A DNA stretch of 64,000 nt from Lasiodiplodia sp. COLG20. Its lineage: Eukaryota > Ascomycota > Dothideomycetes > Botryosphaeriales > Botryosphaeriaceae. The notes under the pieces were generated by a model. The model was not told where the DNA came from, did not search any database, and saw nothing but the letters and a program-made list of their open reading frames with translations. Location of the stretch: contig VNWV01000008.1 of NCBI GenBank assembly GCA_009801085.1, forward strand, positions 434,001-498,000, in the 5' to 3' direction. Positions 54,254 to 64,000 of the stretch are shown piece by piece; positions within the stretch are counted from its first letter, which is position 1; the number at the start of each line of letters is the position of its first letter. The translations under genes were made by a program, and so were the position numbers.

Positions 54254-55928
54254 ATGTCCGACCCTCCTCAGCTCCAGCGCCCGCCCGCTCAGCCTGCTTA
54301 TGTCCTCCGCGGTCATCACGCTCACGTCCACGCCGTGCGCTTCCTGCGCCACAACGAGCGCCTGCTGACCGGCGACGCTGACGGCTGGGTCGTGCTCTGG
54401 AATGTCGCGACCAAGCGTGCCGTCGCCGTCTGGCGCGCCCACGACGGCGCCATTCTCGGCTTCGGCACTTGGCCTGAAGACAAGGTCATCACGTAAGTTT
54501 TCCCGCCTGTTTGCTTGCCTGCCCCAAACGGAAGCCGCCGCATGAACGTGCCGCGCCCTTGGGTTCAGCTCTGAAAAGCAACCATGCATGAACCCCAGTC
54601 GGAAATCTATAACCTTGATCCATCGAGCAATCTGCGGCTGATGGTTCATCCGAGACAGGCACGGCCGGGATTTTCATCTTCGCGTCTGGCAGCTGGGCCC
54701 TGCAGATGAGCATGACTTCTCGACCGCCCTGCCGGTTGACGATACGACGACGCATCGGAAGCAGCCGTGGCTGCTGCATTCTCTCCGAGTCAATACCTTA
54801 AATTTCTGCTCATTTGCAACCTGCCCCGAGCATCCCGATGCGTCCAATGATAGCCCGCCGTCCGCGAATCCCATCCTCATCGCCGTGCCGGGCATGAAAG
54901 ATGGCGAAGTAGACGTCTTCCAGCTCCCCACGGAGCACCGCATGAGCACCGTGCCAAATATAGGTCAGAAAACAGGTACCGTACCGCCCGCCACAAACAC
55001 TCCGCCCCGCAACCTAATTTAGACCGCAGGCATGACCATGTCCGTCTCCCTCGTGCACGGCAGCAGCCCGTCGCCGTCATCTGGTCCCGTCCTCCACTGC
55101 ATTACCGGCTACGAGAGCGGCACGACAGCCGTCCACGTCCTCTCGCCCGCCACGAACACCTGGTCGCACATCTACACCAGCCAGCCGCACTCGCAGCCCC
55201 TTCTCTCCCTCTCCCCAGTGCCGCCCTCCCCCTCTTCTGACCTCACCTTCTACACCTCCGGCGCCGACGACCTCATCGCCAAGCACACCCTCTCCGCCCC
55301 TCCATCTCCCTCTCCACCCAAACCCCCCTCATCACCCCCCTCCACCTCCTCAGCCGCCACCTCCACCCCAACAAAACCCCAATCCCTCCTCTCCGCCGCC
55401 CTCGCCTCGCAATCATCATCATCCTCCTCCGCCGCCGCCGCTCCCCCACCCCTCCCCAACCCCGCCCCTGTCGCCCCCGCCAAAGTAGTCCACACCAAGC
55501 ACTCAGGCCAGCAGTCGCTCGCCGTCCGCTCCGACGGCCGCGTGCTGGCGACGGCGGGCTGGGACGGGCGGGTGCGCGTGTACGGCGCGAAAGGGCTGAA
55601 GGAAGTCGCGGTGCTGGCGTGGCACAAGGAAGGGTGTTACGCCGTGGCGTTTGCGGATGTGGGGGGCGGGGGTGGGGGTGGGGGTGGGAATGAGGGGAAG
55701 GAGGGAAAGAAAGGAGGAGGGGAGGGGGCAGCAGACGAGACGGAAGCCGGTGCTGTGGTTGACTTGGGAGGGAAGGGCGAAGACAGCGGGGAGCTGGCGG
55801 TGGCGAGAACTGCTGCAGGTAGGACGATGACGACGGTGAGGGCGAGGCGGGAGGAGAGGGCGAAGGCGGTGCATTGGTTAGCGGCTGGGTCGAAGGATGG
55901 GAAGGTCAGTTTGTGGGAGGTGTTCTGA
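54254..55928 (+). CDS. ASA1: ASTRA-associated protein 1 (WD40)
   Basis: Three exons (54254-54492, 54659-54975, 55030-55928) join in phase to 484 aa. ASA1 is a WD40-repeat subunit of the ASTRA complex, which includes Tel2-Tti1-Tti2 and Tra1 and helps stabilise PIKK kinases. The first blade reads [33 protein letters not shown], and exon 2 begins with [14 protein letters not shown], the family's signature [43 protein letters not shown] and, at the end, [39 protein letters not shown] and [16 protein letters not shown] follow. A long Ser/Pro-rich loop (about 290-340) and a Gly/Lys/Glu-rich loop (about 400-445) enlarge the last blades. Confidence 0.92.
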
Positions 55929-56202
55929 TGGCGTGCGACCACGCTGAAAGTAGGTAAATTCATGTCAGAACGGACTGTGTACCATCGGTAAACATGGATC
56001 ACAGCACTTGAGGAATAGAAGATATTCAAATTACTCTTTTGCTTTTTTGTTCGATTGGAGATTCGGTCTCTCAGGTGCTATTTTCACCTGTTCTTTCTAC
56101 CACATATGCAAGATTCTTAACTTTTCCCTTTCCCAATTCCTCTTCTCCCAGATACGTCATATAATACAGACACCTACGTCACAGGTTCCTTTCTTTCCGC
56201 AT

Positions 56203-58937
56203 TCACTTCTTTTCCTCGGCGTCTTCCTCCTTCTTATCCGTATTTTTCGTCTTCTTCACGGTCTTCTTCTTATCCTCCTTACCAACCTCGTCCTCATCCG
56301 CTTTTTCTTCCACCACCTCTCCATCCTCCCCCTTCACCCCCCTCACCCTCGGCCTCCCAACCTTCAACTTCGGCGCCTTCCGCTTCTTGGCGCGCTCATC
56401 ATGCGCCTTTAGCTCTTCTTCGTTCATCAACTTGCGCGCATTTTCCCAGCGCTTGACGGCCGACTTGGCGGCGCCAGGGATGCCCATGGCGCCGGTCAGG
56501 ACGTTGAGGCTCTTGCTGTAGATCTCGAGCGGGGAGAAAGGGCCGTAGAGGGCGTCGCGGGCGATTTGCTCTTCCTCGGAGACCTTCTTGGGGCGGCCGG
56601 ACGTCTGCGGCATGCCCCAGATCTCGCCCCAGCGGCGGTAGTCGACCGAGAGCGGGCCGTCGATGCGGCCGATGAGGGGCTTTTTCTTGCCCGTGCCGGA
56701 CTCGGGGAGGGTGATGTACTCGCGCACGCAGCCGGGGACCTCGTCGCGGGAGTGGGCGACAACGACGAGGGCCTGGTCGGGCGAGAGGCCACGCACGCGC
56801 ACGCGGCGCAGCTGTTCGAGGGCCGACTGGTGGGCGGAGGCGCCCCGGCGGCGGATGCGGGGTTTCTCGCGGTGGACGTGGCGTAGGATCATGGTTTCGC
56901 CGTGGTTGAGGAAAAGCATGCACTTGTCGCGGGCCAGCTCGTCCATGCCGGAGAAGGCCTCGTCGAGGACGACGAGGTCCGGTGATTTGATGATGGCGCG
57001 CAGGAAGAGGGCAACGCGCTGCGCGCTGAACGTCAGCTCGCCGAAGCGTACCTTGTCAGCCCAGTCGATCGCCGGATTGAGGAGCGCCTCCTCGTCGCGG
57101 AGGGTCGTCTTAGTGATCTCTAGGTAACGCCCGGCCGACTCCTCCTTCGTCGACGGATTCCTGCGCGTGCTGTAGTACGTTTCGGCGCGCTGGTCGAGCG
57201 TGTCTTCTTGATCTGGGCACAGCTCGGCGCGGAACCACCGTAGGCACGCGTCCACCTTCCCGTCCTCCAAGTAACCGAGACGTGGCTTGGAGATGGGTGT
57301 GTCGGCCCATGCTGACTCGAGGACCCGGCGGACGGTGAGGTGTTTGGGGAAGTATGTGTGCACCTCGGGGCTGGAATGACCTATTTTGGATTGGATCTCA
57401 AAAATTGAGATGCCGGGCTCACCTGGTGTCGGCAGGCGAGAGCGTCCGAAAAGCTTGACCGGTGCGGAATAGGTCTGCGGATGGTCGGACGTGATGAGCG
57501 AAAGGAGGGTGGTTTTGCCCGAACCTGGAAATAAGTTAGCAGTGCTTGTAAAAGTACCTTGAATGGGCTATTACCGTTCGGCCCAAAGACTCCCCAACGC
57601 TGCCCTCTTCTTACTTCCCACCTAAGACCGCCGCTCCAGTCTCCCAAGACAGGAATCTTACTATCGTTATACTTTATTTTCACACCTTCCATCTGCACAA
57701 CCGGGTCTCCCAGTGGGGGTAGCTCGTCATTGTCGCTCAAAGGGAGGCCGTCTCTGGTTATGGCCTCTAGGTATGTGTGCTTCGGTCGTTTTAAGTACTT
57801 ACGCATTTTCTCGCACTTCTCCGGATCTTTGGAAAACTGGTCAAACTCGCCTTTGGCTTCCATCTTCCGTGCAATATCGTAGAGAGCCAACATCTCGTCG
57901 GTATCGTCTCTATCAGTGATATCCACAAGATGTTTCCCCGTGTACTTTATGTCTACTGCATAGTCCTTCTCGCCCATCTGTGCAAATGCGTGGCGGAACT
58001 CGACATCGGTCTCGTTCGTCTTCAAGTAATGGTCGCGCAGGAACTCGAAGATCTGGGCGCGGTCGCCCATGACGCTAACCTTGGGCTTGTGACCGACGAC
58101 GAGGAAATTGGTGATCCACTCGGGGATGAAGTCCTGGGGCCGCAGCGAGAGCAGCAGGCGCGGCTGCTGGGCGTCGGCGAGGCGCTGCAGCAGGCCGGAC
58201 AGGTACTGCAGCGAGAGCGGGTCGAGGCCCATGAAGGGCCCGTCGAGCAGCAGCAGCTCGGGGCGCTGCAGCAGGGCCTTCGCGATGCGGGCGCGGCGCG
58301 TCTGCCCGTTGCTGAGGTGGCTGACGGGCATGCCCTGCAGCGCCTCGAGGTTGAGGTCGCGCATCACCTGCTCGACCATGTCCTCCGGCGGCTTCAACGC
58401 CAGCGCCTCGTCGGCATTCAGCTCCGTGTTGCCCAGCAGGTAGTCGCGCACGCTCCAATCCGTCACCTCGCGCATGCTCTCGTAGCGCGCGCTCATGTAG
58501 GCACCCTTGGTGCTGGCACCGCCGGGAAGGCCGCCGCGCTCGGCGTCAAAGCCGACGTACTGGATCGCATGGTGGGGGTTGCGTAGGCGTGCGTCCTTCT
58601 GGGCGATCTCGGCCGTCTGCAGGTACGGGTAGGAGCGAGCGGTAGGCGGCAGGCTGAGATACTGGCCGCGCAGGATCTGCAGGAAGGCGGTGCGGTTGGC
58701 CGACGACGTGCTCAGGACGGCCCAATGCTGATTGGGCGTCGAGTGGGAGGGTAGGGCGAAATTGAGGTTGGGATACAGCGGCGGGTCCGGTGATTCATCG
58801 CTGGCGACGTGCGAGTCGGGATGGTTGCGGTAGAAGGTGGCATTGTCGATGCGGATCAGCGGCGGCTGAACGCTCGTCGCGTAGTGGCGTAGGATTGTCG
58901 GCGAGACGCGTCTCGCTCTCGGGGAGAGGAAGCGCAT
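56203..58937 (-). CDS. Tandem ABC ATPase, YDR061W/ModF type, likely mitochondrial
   Basis: Exons 58937-57575 and 57524-56203 join in phase (GTAATA...TTCCAG, 50 bp), reconstituting the second Walker A GPNGSGKTTLLSL; 894 aa. No transmembrane segments occur, so it is a soluble twin-ATPase. The first nucleotide-binding half has a degenerate P-loop (AVLSTSSANRTAFLQ), signature LSNGQTRRARIAKAL and Walker B LLLLDGPFMGLDP. The second half has an intact P-loop, an altered signature (LTFSAQRVALFL) and Walker B LVVLDEAFSGMD. The N-terminus (MRFLSPRARRVSPTILRHYA) looks like a mitochondrial presequence. The C-terminus after about residue 800 is Lys/Glu-rich and disordered. Order and spacing resemble yeast YDR061W and bacterial ModF/PhrA; function is poorly known. 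It is convergent with ASA1 (274 bp). Confidence 0.88.
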
Positions 58938-59369
58938 CTCGATGGGGTGGATGCTCTGCTAAGTTGCCTCGCACCATGAACTTTTCCGTGGCGGTCGGCC
59001 CGTCGGCTGAGGCGCGCGCGGTCTCGCAAGGCTCGGGAATTTCGTCATGCTTCCCCGCAAAACACCTGAAGTGCCGCGGGAAAAGTGCTGCTCACTCACT
59101 TCCAAACCACAATAATGCTCCCCGCCCTGCAGCCCTCGCGGCCAAAAGTGCGTGAATCAATCGCATCCGCATCGCGCTCCTCGCGCGACTAACCGCGCCC
59201 TCAGTTTCCCCCTGCCAGCCAAGCGCGACCGCCGCCGCTACGCCAGCAACAAACGCGCCAAACCTCCACACACGCACCCGGCGAACCTTCACAAGCCTTC
59301 TCTCCAACGACAGCGCCGTCGCAAAACCAACACATCAATCAAATACCGCCGCGCTCCCAGATTGAAGCC
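58938..59369. other. Divergent intergenic region
   Basis: This interval lies between the ABC ATPase start and a small plus-strand ORF. It is GC-rich, with no motif beyond CT-rich tracts near 59,150-59,360. Confidence 0.45.
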
Positions 59370-59699
59370 ATGCCGCCCTTCTCCTCAGCAGGAATGCCTC
59401 CCCCACCTCACCCTCCGCATCCCACCTTCGCGACTCCTCTTTCTTCCCCCGGAATAGTATTTCCGCCCATTACACAGCCCAGACTATTGCACACGCCGAT
59501 CACGCAACATTATGACAGCGCCATCCGGCATCCGGTCTTTTTCTCGTCGGCCCTGCGCAAGCCGCCGTTCCCACTACCGCCGGCGGCTAATGGCGGTGTG
59601 AATCCGGTAGCGCACGGGTACGTTGTCGAAGATGGAGGCGGCGGAGGAGGCGGAGGCGGAGGGGCGAGGCGGAAGGGGGCGGTGAGGGGGAAGTTGTGA
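59370..59699 (+). CDS. Small proline-rich hypothetical protein
   Basis: An open frame of 109 aa starts in a good context (AAGCCATGCCG). It is Pro/Ser/Phe-rich with GIVFPPITQPRLLHTPITQH, FFSSALRKPPFPLPPAANGG and a Gly run before a basic end (GARRKGAVRGKL). No domain, signal peptide or membrane segment is present. The central part looks less like random GC-rich translation than the neighbouring shadows, so it may be a real small gene, but I cannot name it. Confidence 0.4.
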   Translation: MPPFSSAGMPPPPHPPHPTFATPLSSPGIVFPPITQPRLLHTPITQHYDSAIRHPVFFSSALRKPPFPLPPAANGGVNPVAHGYVVEDGGGGGGGGGGARRKGAVRGKL

Positions 59700-61792
59700 G
59701 AGGGATGAGTGGGGTGACGTCTGGAGAGGTGGGAGGTGGGTGGCGAGGCTGGTGAGCGTGGAGTGGAAGACACGATCTGCTTTGTGCTGTGGCGGGTGAA
59801 GATACCACTGTTTGTGAAAACGAGCTTTGACGATGGCTGATGGAGCGGGAACACGATTATCACGAGCTTGATGGTGGCAATGGACGAGCTAGAAGTATTG
59901 GAAAGGGCTCGTGCACACAAAAAGAAAACAAAAAGAAGTTCGAGAAAAGGCACGTGGACTGTGGCCTCGAGTATGTTGTGACCAGCTTGGACCGGTCAGG
60001 ATCTTGGGTTAACTGCGGTACAAAGCCGGGACGTGAGAGGTTGCACCGCAATGGGATGTACGAGATTATTACAAGTACGCAATCGTATGCACAGATTCTT
60101 TTTTCCTGTACGTCTACAGGGGCACTACCTATTGCTACAGCTAGCGACCTTTCTAGAACACCTGGACGCCGGTGAGAGGGCGTGCGCGGCTGTTCCCGAG
60201 AATTGAGCGAGGCAGGGTCAGGAGTTGGTGATACCCCGTCCTGGACTTCACAAAAAATGGTGTGCAGGTGGATTTGTCATGACGACAAGCCATCAGTATT
60301 GCGACACTATGACATGATATGTGCATCTCTCCAGGCAGAAGCATTCGGTTCGCTGAGGTTTGCCGTCTTCACCGTTTGGGTCGGGGAAATTCACCCAGGC
60401 TCCGCAGGGCTTAGCGGGCCAACCGCGTACCTGATCGCCTTATCGTGCATATCTCGACGCTCCACTATGCAGATATTCACACTCTGGATTGGGAAAACTG
60501 ATAGGGGCATGCTCACGGACGTCAACTTTCACATGTCAATGCTACCCTGGAGTCAGCCTGAGACGTGCCTGGACCCGACGGTCGGGCCGCGCAACTATGG
60601 ATCTACCCGCTTTTTATTTTCTGACCTGGCTATCGACGTCCAGTCGGAAGTGCGGGATGGGTCCGGACTGCACGTTGCTAAAAATTCTGAAGCTGCCGTG
60701 GCTCTGCCGTGTTGCAACGGCGACGAGTCGGCAGTTTGAAAATCACATGCTCTTCAAGCCGACTGGCTGGTGGGCAAGTCGCGAGACGTGCGGCTTCGGA
60801 CCGCAGGCTGGCTGTTGCGCCACCGGTTGGACGCCAAACGTCTCCTGACGGAAGCCGGCGAATCGCGAAGGCGCTGTTTCGGGTGCATCACGGAGGTGCA
60901 TCATCGTCGGCTGTAGCACCCACAGCGCGCACTTCCACGTCATGCGCTGTCGAGAGGCGGTGGTGGTGGTCGGACAAGACCCCGCGGTCGCGTTGGTCCT
61001 GATCTCCCCGAAGTGACCCGTCGTCTTTGCCAAAGCCGTTAGGCCGGCCGCCTTCCCCAGGTTTTCGCCCATGTGGCCCCGCAATGCCTGGCTGGGCTGG
61101 AGCGTCGCGTGCACCGCTTACGTCACAGAACAGTCCGCGTGAGGACGCCTGGAGGATCGGTGAGAATAGGGGACCTCCATCGGAAATGCTGCGCCGCAGT
61201 CCTCGGCGCGGTTCAGCTTCTGCGCAGTCTGCTTCGCGTTGGGTGATTGCTGCAGCGCGGGCTGCTCTGGCGGGCGAAGTCAAATCCAGCCCAGTCGCGG
61301 CTCTTACTGCAGGAACGGCGGGCGAGAGCATGTGACTCGGGCTATGACGCGCCCCGGCGACCCGCAGCCAGTCGCCACGGTCCCGCGACGTTTCTTTGTC
61401 TGTCATGCGCCCACGTCAGGCCCCTCCAACTCTCGTCATTTTTCAGCTCCAGCTCAAACAGAACCGCCGCCCGGGCCCTCTCACTCGTCGGATCGCTCCC
61501 GCGCCGCGCTGACTGGATCGGGGCAATGGCGGTGCAGTGAGCAGCTGCGAGACAGAACCTGCCACGAGCGCATCGCGACTCTGCCCGCGGCAGTCATGGC
61601 ATCCCGCACTAGGCCGCCCTCATCCGCCAGGCGCGCTCTCGTCGCCGTGAGCATGCGCCGCTCTTCTATGCCCCCAGACCCCTAGGCGCCCGCCTCTTCT
61701 TTATCCTTCGCGCTCTTCTTCTGAGACATCTCCAGTTGCTTCCTCTTCTTCGTTTGACGTGATACCCTCTAGCGCGCTTCCTTCGCATCGTC
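59700..61792. other. 2.1 kb without a convincing gene
   Basis: Frames of up to 185 codons (60182-60739) have no motif, signal peptide or splice support. The right half, up to 61792, is the promoter side of the glucoamylase gene. No tRNA-like cloverleaf was noticed. Confidence 0.45.
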
Positions 61793-63510
61793 ATGTTTAC
61801 TCGCTTCTCTCTTTCAGGCGCCGCCTTGCTGCTATGCGCCGATGCCTTCGTCATCCCCGCAGTGCTCGACCAAGCCCCGCTGCGAGTCCCCGCCCTCACA
61901 GACCTTCTCGCTGAGAAGGCGCAAGCTGTCTCCAACCAGATTGGCCTCTTCTCCACCACGAAGAAGAGCCTCGACACATGGCTGAAGGAGGAGGAAGACA
62001 TCGCCGTCGACAGGCTGCTGGCCAACATTGCGCCGAATGGCAGGAATGCGCAACATGCTGCGCCTGGCACCGTGATTGCCAGTCCGTCCAAGGAGCACCC
62101 GAACTACTACTACCAATGTAAGCTTCTTGCTCGCGCCTCTTAACATTTCCGCTAACCTTGTTTGTAGGGGTGCGTGACGCTGGCATAACCATGGCCACGG
62201 TCGTGGACCTGTACGTTGCCGACCCCACCTCCGAACTCTCCCGGACCGTCCTCCTCCCAACTCTTGAATCGTATGCCTCCATCTCGCAGAAAATCCAACA
62301 CACGTCCAACCCCTCGGGCGACTTCACCTTCCCCGACCTGAACGGGCTCGGCGAGCCCAAGTTCATGGTCGATGGGTCGCCCTTCACCTCCAACTGGGGC
62401 CGCCCCCAGCGCGACGGCCCGGCGCTGCGCGCGACAGCGCTCATGAAGTTCATGCGCGCCTACAATGAGAGCAACCCGGGCGTCTGGGAGTCGCGCACCA
62501 CCGCTTCGACCGACGACTGGTTCAGGCGGCTGTACAGCGCGGAGCTGCCGGCGCGCAGCATCATCAAGGCGGACCTGGAGTACGTGGCGCGGCACTGGCC
62601 CGACTCGGGCTTCGACCTGTGGGAGGAGGTGCAAGGCCGCCACTTCTTCACCGGCCAGGCGCAGCTGCGCGCACTGCGCGAGGGCGCCGAGGTCGCCGCC
62701 GCCTTCGGCGACGAGGGCGCTGCTGAGTACTACCGCCAGCAGGCATCACGCCTCGAGTCCATGGTCCGCAACGACTTCTGGGACGCCCGCGGCGGCTACA
62801 TCCGCGCCACGCGCGGCGGCGACGCCGAGTTCCAGCGCTCCGGCATGGACTGCAGCGTGCTGCTCGGCAGCATCCACGGCAACGCGCTCGAGCCCGCCTA
62901 CCCGGACGCGGCGGTGTTCCCGCCGCACGATGACGCGGTGCTCGTCACGCTGATGAAGTTCGTCAAGGACCAGCGCGACCGCTACCCCATCAACGCGCAG
63001 CCCGGCCAGGAGCTGTCAGCCTTCCCGGAGGGCGACCCGCTTCGCCCGGCCGGCGTCGGTCGCTACCCGGAGGATGCGTACGACGGCTACGCCTCGCCGC
63101 ACCCGGGCGCCGGCAACCCGTGGTTCCTGTGCACCGCCAGCGTCGCCGAGATCCTGTTCCAGACTGCGGCGCGCGTCAACGAGACAGCCACCGTCGAGGT
63201 TAGCGAGACGGGCTGGGAGTTCTGGCGCGGCCTCGTCTGCCCGGAGTCGTCGTCGTCGTCAGAATGCCCGCTGTCGTGGGACCGCAAGAGCTACGAGCTC
63301 GGCGACGGCACCGGCGTCGTCGAGACGGCCCTCAACAGGCTGAAGGACCTTGGCGATGGTTTCTTGGCTGTCATCCGCAAGCATGCCAGCAGCGACGGTG
63401 CGCTGAGCGAGCAGTTCGATCGCTGGACCGGCTACGAGCGCGGCGCTACGGATCTGACGTGGAGCTATGGCGCGTTCTTGCAGGCTGTGTGGGCGAGGCA
63501 GAGGTTGTAA
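61793..63510 (+). CDS. GH15 glucoamylase, catalytic domain only
   Basis: Two exons (61793-62117 and 62168-63510) join in phase inside YYYQW|VRDAG to 555 aa. It hydrolyses starch and maltodextrins from non-reducing ends to glucose and is secreted (MFTRFSLSGAALLLCADAFV signal). Family blocks are IGLFSTTKKSLDTWLKEEE, GTVIASPSKEHPNYYYQW, VRDAGITMATVVDLY, GLGEPKFMVDGSPFTSNWGR, GPALRATALM, FDLWEEVQGRHFFTG (general acid Glu), NPWFLCT and ALSEQFDRWTGYERGATDL (catalytic base Glu; then LTWSYGAFL). The C-terminal Ser/Thr-rich linker and CBM20 starch-binding domain seen in many fungal glucoamylases are missing; the frame stops directly after the catalytic domain (AVWARQRL). Confidence 0.96.
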
Positions 63511-64000
63511 GTTGTGCCTTGTGCCTTGTAAAAATTGTAAGTGCGAAGACTACTGGTAGGTAAGCGAATGATGATGGTAGGTGGGGGAGATTGATACTTT
63601 GTGGAGGAACCTTTTTTTCATTTCTCTCGTGTCGTTTTAGTCTTTCGTTTGGGGTTTTGTAGAATGATACAGTTAAGAGAGTGGGGTTGAAGACTGGCTG
63701 GAACAGAAGAGAGCGGAGGATGATGAGGATGATGATGAGAGGGAACAGAACAAGGATAAGAACAGGTCAGGGTAAAGAGGCGAGAGCGCGGCAGGCGGCG
63801 CCCCCGCAGATCCATATCTGCTTTAGAGCCGCTCTCCGTTGCGGATGATGTACGCGCGCGCCGCGCCCCGCGCGAGCGGGACGGCGGGCGTTTGGGCTAG
63901 AACGGCGTACGGTCCAGTCCGTTAGTTCTTTTTAGTATTACGAATCTTTGATTATTTGGGCTTCTGTCCGGTGATTGCTAGCGTGCCTTGGTGTTTGTTG
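63511..64000. other. 3' flank of glucoamylase, window end
   Basis: This is probably 3' UTR and downstream sequence. A GATGATGAG-rich stretch (about 63,716-63,740) is a short simple repeat. No gene is seen before the edge. Confidence 0.5.

Noticed and set aside
60182..60739. 185-codon plus-strand frame
   Set aside because: No domain, signal peptide or start context support; composition not convincing.
1..64000. CRISPR arrays, rRNA or tRNA genes
   Set aside because: No regularly spaced direct repeats and no tRNA or rRNA signature noticed; CRISPR is not expected in a fungal genome. A tRNAscan run would be needed to exclude tRNAs fully.

Overview
The window comes from a filamentous ascomycete (Pezizomycotina; the class cannot be fixed by eye). 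Genes carry short 48-80 bp introns with GTANGT-type donors and RCTRAC-like branch points. HET-domain, NACHT/STAND and Zn2Cys6 genes are present. Several broken genes carry C-to-T changes in CpA context, which is the pattern left by repeat-induced point mutation (RIP).

The window has two compartments. Positions 1 to about 38,000 are an accessory region of mixed base composition with AT-rich gaps and many broken genes. It starts with relics: a frameshifted HET gene cut by the left edge, an ankyrin gene, a HET C-terminal fragment, and a gene graveyard at 6.4-9.3 kb (M35-peptidase-like sequence with an in-frame stop, a WD40 fragment resembling the COMPASS subunit Swd2, and a multiply frameshifted RING-like gene). 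Next come an intact 851-aa HET gene and a small lipocalin-like gene. The centre is an array of alternating head-to-head and tail-to-tail genes: NACHT STAND protein, HET protein, AAA ATPase, DUF7708 protein with a degenerate NTPase core, and a C2H2 zinc-finger gene. This looks like a self/non-self recognition or programmed-cell-death cluster. Beyond it lie a broken gene split by a 474-bp inverted-repeat element with 9-bp target duplications, an ankyrin relic, an NmrA-type reductase, an alpha/beta-hydrolase relic and two intact secreted alpha/beta-hydrolases.

Positions 38,000 to 64,000 are GC-rich and gene-dense, and carry conserved or housekeeping genes: a large protein with an unrecognised duplicated domain, pantothenate synthetase, the DEAD-box helicase DBP7, a disordered hypothetical protein, a Zn2Cys6 regulator, the WD40 protein ASA1, a tandem ABC ATPase of the YDR061W type, a small proline-rich ORF and a GH15 glucoamylase without a starch-binding domain.

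Intron coordinates were worked out by hand from splice motifs and reading-frame phase. Where several solutions exist this is stated. No database search was possible, so all family names rest on recognised motifs.
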